A stretch of DNA of 64,000 nucleotides from Hyphomicrobium sp. Lineage in GTDB: Bacteria > Pseudomonadota > Alphaproteobacteria > Rhizobiales > Hyphomicrobiaceae. Below are positions 61,474 through 64,000 of the stretch, one piece after another. Made by a program: the position numbers and the translations under genes. The stretch spans positions 62,001 through 126,000 of the forward strand of contig JALHMJ010000004.1 of NCBI GenBank assembly GCA_022844105.1, in the 5' to 3' direction. A model generated the notes under the pieces. That model saw only the letters and a list, made by a program, of their open reading frames with translations. It was not told the origin of the DNA and did not search any database. The stretch's first letter is position 1; the number at the start of each line of letters is the position of its first letter.

Positions 61474-62646
61474 TTATAGCCCCGGTGTAAATCGCGCCTG
61501 ACCCTCATCGACGGCGACGAAAAGCGCGTCCCCTTCCAGCGCGCAAAAGGCTTCCCGATCCGTCCCGGTCATGAAGGCTTGCGTGCCAATTGTCAGGATT
61601 TCTTGAAACAGCGCCGCTCGTCGCGCGGCGTCCAGATGCGCCGTCACCTCATCGAGAAGCAGGATCGGCGCCCGCCCGCCCTGCCGTTCCGCCGTCAGTT
61701 CCGCGTGCGAAAGTACGAGACCCAGAAGCAGGGCCTTCTGCTCGCCCGTTGAACACACCCGCGCCGGCATGGACTTCGGACCGTGCACCACCTGCAGATC
61801 CGACCGGTGCGGCCCCTCCAGCGTGCGCCCCGCCGCGCGATCCCGCTCACGGCCCGCGCGCAGCCCGGCGCGATAGCGCTCCTCCACATCGAGCGCGGCC
61901 ATCGCGGCAAGGTCCGCTTCAAGCGTTCCCTCGACCGCGACGACGGCCCATGGAAATGCGGAATTGTGATCCCGCTCGCGCCGCCGCTCCGAAATGGCGC
62001 CAAGCGCGGCCGCCGCATCCGCCCGCGCCGCCGCGATCGCAACACCTGTCTCGGACATCACCTCTTCCAGGCCCAGGAAGCGTGCGTTGTCGCGCACGTC
62101 GTCCGCAAGCAGCCGATTGCGCTGCTGCATGGCCCGCTCGAAGCGCGACGCGCGCCGCCCGTGTTCGGCATCAAAACACAAGATCAAGCGGTCGAGGAAC
62201 CGCCGCCTCTCAGACCCGGCACCGGTGAAAAGCCCGTCCATTGCCGGCGTTAGCCAGGTCACTTCGACATAGTCGGCAAGAACACCCGACCCCGGCTTTG
62301 TCACGCCGTCGATGCGCACGATGCGCCCTGTCGCAGCCACTCCTCCCGCAGCAAGACCTGTACCGATATCGACAGCACCCAAGTCCGTGTGCACGCGCGC
62401 CGCGACCGACCAGCTTGCGTCACCGGGCACGCGCGCCAGATCGGCGTAGGCCGCACGACGCAATCCTTGCCCCGGCGCCAACAGCGACACGGCCTCAAGA
62501 AGGTTGGTTTTGCCCGATCCGTTGGCCCCCGCCAGCACCACCGGCCGAGGTCCCAATTCGAGAGTCGCGGCTTGGTAGTTGCGAAAATTGGTGAGCGTCA
62601 GCCGCTCGACCCAAAGGCGCGGGGCCGCGTCAGCCATGGTCATCAT
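61474..62646 (-). CDS. recF: DNA replication and repair protein RecF
   Basis: SMC-like ATPase that loads RecA at gaps with RecO and RecR. The 390-residue protein starts LWVERLTLTNFRNYQAATLE, the classic RecF N-terminus, with Walker A AGANGSGKTNLLEAVSLLAP near residue 38. The signature STGEQKALLLGLVLSHAEL is near 302, and Walker B PILLLDEVTAHLDAARRAAL follows near 335. The start could be any of three Met codons (62646, 62643, 62637). It lies between dnaN and gyrB, with 31 bp to dnaN and a 151-bp gap to gyrB. Confidence 0.96.
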   Translation of the reverse strand: MMTMADAAPRLWVERLTLTNFRNYQAATLELGPRPVVLAGANGSGKTNLLEAVSLLAPGQGLRRAAYADLARVPGDASWSVAARVHTDLGAVDIGTGLAAGGVAATGRIVRIDGVTKPGSGVLADYVEVTWLTPAMDGLFTGAGSERRRFLDRLILCFDAEHGRRASRFERAMQQRNRLLADDVRDNARFLGLEEVMSETGVAIAAARADAAAALGAISERRRERDHNSAFPWAVVAVEGTLEADLAAMAALDVEERYRAGLRAGRERDRAAGRTLEGPHRSDLQVVHGPKSMPARVCSTGEQKALLLGLVLSHAELTAERQGGRAPILLLDEVTAHLDAARRAALFQEILTIGTQAFMTGTDREAFCALEGDALFVAVDEGQARFTPGL

Positions 62647-62677
62647 TCCAGACTGGATCGGGCCAAACAGATCCGTC

Positions 62678-63796
62678 TCACACCCGCATCGGCATCAAAA
62701 CGTACAGCGCGCCGTTGTCTTCGCTGTCTTTGATCATGGTCGGCGAGCCCGCGTCCGCCAATAGAAAACGCGCTTCCTCGCCTTCGACCTGGCTCGCGAT
62801 GTCGAGCAGATAGCGCGCGTTGAAGCCGATTTCGATCGGCGCGGCATCGTACGTGACGGCGATTTCTTCCGTGGCGCTGCCACCTTCCGGATTGTTAACG
62901 GAAAGCACGAGCTTATTCTTCGAGATTGCGAGCTTGACGGCCCGCCCACGCTCACTCGCAACCGTCGACACGCGATCGACCGCCGCCGTGAAGATGCTGT
63001 TGGGAACCAGCATCTCCTTGTCGTTCGACTGCGGAATGACGCGCCCATAATCGGGGAACGTGCCATCGATCAGCTTCGACGTCAGCGTCACCGTGCCGAT
63101 CTCGAACCGCACCTTGGCCGCCGACACCGAGATGCGCACCGGATCGGTCACACCTTCAACCAGCCGCTGTAATTCGTGCACCGTCTTGCGCGGGATGATG
63201 ACGCCCGGCATCCCGGCGGCACCCTTCGGCAAATCGAGTTCCGCCTGTGCCAGCCGATGCCCGTCGGTTGCCACCGCACGCAGCATCGGCTTCTTGTTCG
63301 TCTCCGCCGTGTGCAGGAAAATCCCGTTCAAATAGTAGCGCGTCTCCTCGGTCGAAATCGCAAACCGTGTCCGGTCGATGATGCGTTTCAGTTCCGCTGC
63401 CGGCACCTCGAAGGAATGCCCCAGATCGCCGGCCGCGATATCGGGGAAGTCCTCCGGCCCGAGCGTCTGCAGCGCGAACCGCGCCTGCCCCGCCGTGAGC
63501 GTCAGCCGTTCCTTTTCCGCATCGCGCTTCAATTCGATCTGCGCCCCGTCGGGCAATTTGCGCACGATGTCATGCAGCATGTGCGCCGGCACGGTCAGGG
63601 CGCCCGGTTGCGTCACGTCCGCCTTGGCTTCTTCGACAACCTCACGCTCCAGATCGGTGGCCTTGAATTCCAGACCTGCGGGCGACGCCTTGAGCAGCAC
63701 GTTCGACAGGATCGGGATAGTGGTGCGCCGTTCGACGACACTCGTGACATGCCCGAGAGCTCGCGACAGTTCGCCTTTTTCGATCACCAGACGCAT
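62678..63796 (-). CDS. dnaN: DNA polymerase III beta sliding clamp
   Basis: Ring-shaped processivity clamp of the replicative polymerase. From the ATG at 63796 the 372-residue protein begins MRLVIEKGELSRALGHVTSV and has VERRTTIPILSNVLLKA, DLEREVVEEAKADVTQPGAL, the central RYYLNGIFLHTAE and the C-terminal SPTMIKDSEDNGALYVLMPM. All are normal for DnaN. A longer open frame to 63976 adds 60 residues without family support. dnaA usually precedes dnaN and would lie to the right of the window. Confidence 0.98.
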   Translation of the reverse strand: MRLVIEKGELSRALGHVTSVVERRTTIPILSNVLLKASPAGLEFKATDLEREVVEEAKADVTQPGALTVPAHMLHDIVRKLPDGAQIELKRDAEKERLTLTAGQARFALQTLGPEDFPDIAAGDLGHSFEVPAAELKRIIDRTRFAISTEETRYYLNGIFLHTAETNKKPMLRAVATDGHRLAQAELDLPKGAAGMPGVIIPRKTVHELQRLVEGVTDPVRISVSAAKVRFEIGTVTLTSKLIDGTFPDYGRVIPQSNDKEMLVPNSIFTAAVDRVSTVASERGRAVKLAISKNKLVLSVNNPEGGSATEEIAVTYDAAPIEIGFNARYLLDIASQVEGEEARFLLADAGSPTMIKDSEDNGALYVLMPMRV

Positions 63797-64000
63797 GTCT
63801 TGCTTGCCCTTGAGCTTGCTGCGGGGAATTGCGTTCGAACGTAAATGAGATGAGCGCCAAGACGCCACCCCAGGCGGCCCGGTGCGCCACCGGCGAGTGC
63901 CGGCACAGCTCCAGGGACCACGAACCGGGGATTCGCGGAAGGGCTGCAAAATGACCCGATCCCCCGCGCCGTTCAAGTGTTCCGGCAGCCCATAGGAGGC

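Noticed and set aside
63797-64000. Replication origin (DnaA boxes) next to dnaN
   Set aside because: No TTATCCACA-type boxes were found in the short flank. The origin may be elsewhere, as is common in alphaproteobacteria.

Overview
The window is GC-rich chromosomal DNA of an alphaproteobacterium, most likely of the order Hyphomicrobiales (Rhizobiales). The evidence is the set of protein types: a TIGR02302/DUF4175 protein, an ActS/ActR (RegB/RegA) pair with SenC, MmcB, an LpxQ-like outer membrane barrel, Flp/TadE-type pilus proteins, the aerobic-type cobS/cobT pair, and the argH-lptM-lysA neighbourhood beside tlpA. I call 58 protein genes and see no rRNA, tRNA, CRISPR array, prophage or intact transposase gene.

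Layout. 0.2-2.5 kb: cobalamin assembly (cobT-cobS) and ndk. 3-9 kb: a GYF-domain membrane protein, a PA0069-type radical SAM protein, a glycosyltransferase/DUF2064 pair, a GyrI-like protein and a family-4-like uracil-DNA glycosylase. 9-11.4 kb: ETF-ubiquinone oxidoreductase, whose last codons and downstream hairpin are copied in an array of ~85-bp units. 11.6-20 kb: a TPR/peptidoglycan-binding protein, ispE, a polyprenyl diphosphate synthase, a DUF2007-methyltransferase-S49 peptidase run, glyQ without an adjacent glyS, and a TetR regulator. 20.2-23.6 kb: a small Tad-pilus satellite (TadG- and TadE-like proteins, a CpaC-N-domain-only protein, two Flp pilins) around AT-rich DNA. 23.6-31.3 kb: lysine and arginine synthesis (dapE, dapD, argH, lysA) with tlpA and lptM, interrupted by a repeat-rich intergenic region and a small duplicated Ala/Lys/Ser-rich protein. 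31.4-47.3 kb: cell envelope genes (DUF4175 protein, LpxQ-like barrel, secreted PHB-depolymerase-like lipoprotein, pbpC with a giant alpha-2-macroglobulin, then an uncharacterised membrane protein and its small PLD-like neighbour). 47.4-55.3 kb: ppk2, two tandem paralogous membrane proteins, mutM, mmcB, the ActS/ActR redox system with SenC, and a YgjP-type metallopeptidase. 55.3-63.8 kb: a class A PBP, a small cytochrome c, trhO, gyrB, recF and dnaN. The last three form the usual replication-initiation neighbourhood, so dnaA may lie beyond the right edge.

Most genes are housekeeping. The signals that known gene families do not explain are: (i) the tandem array grown from the 3' end of the ETF-QO gene; (ii) a family of palindromic elements found at two loci 26 kb apart, with stems that change in compensating pairs; (iii) a REPIN-like inverted pair beside 16-bp tandem repeats; (iv) the uncharacterised 801-aa membrane protein with a neighbour that carries a degenerate phospholipase-D-like motif; (v) a 79-aa protein made of two 34-residue repeats. 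None of these is demonstrated to be a new system. They are leads read from sequence alone.
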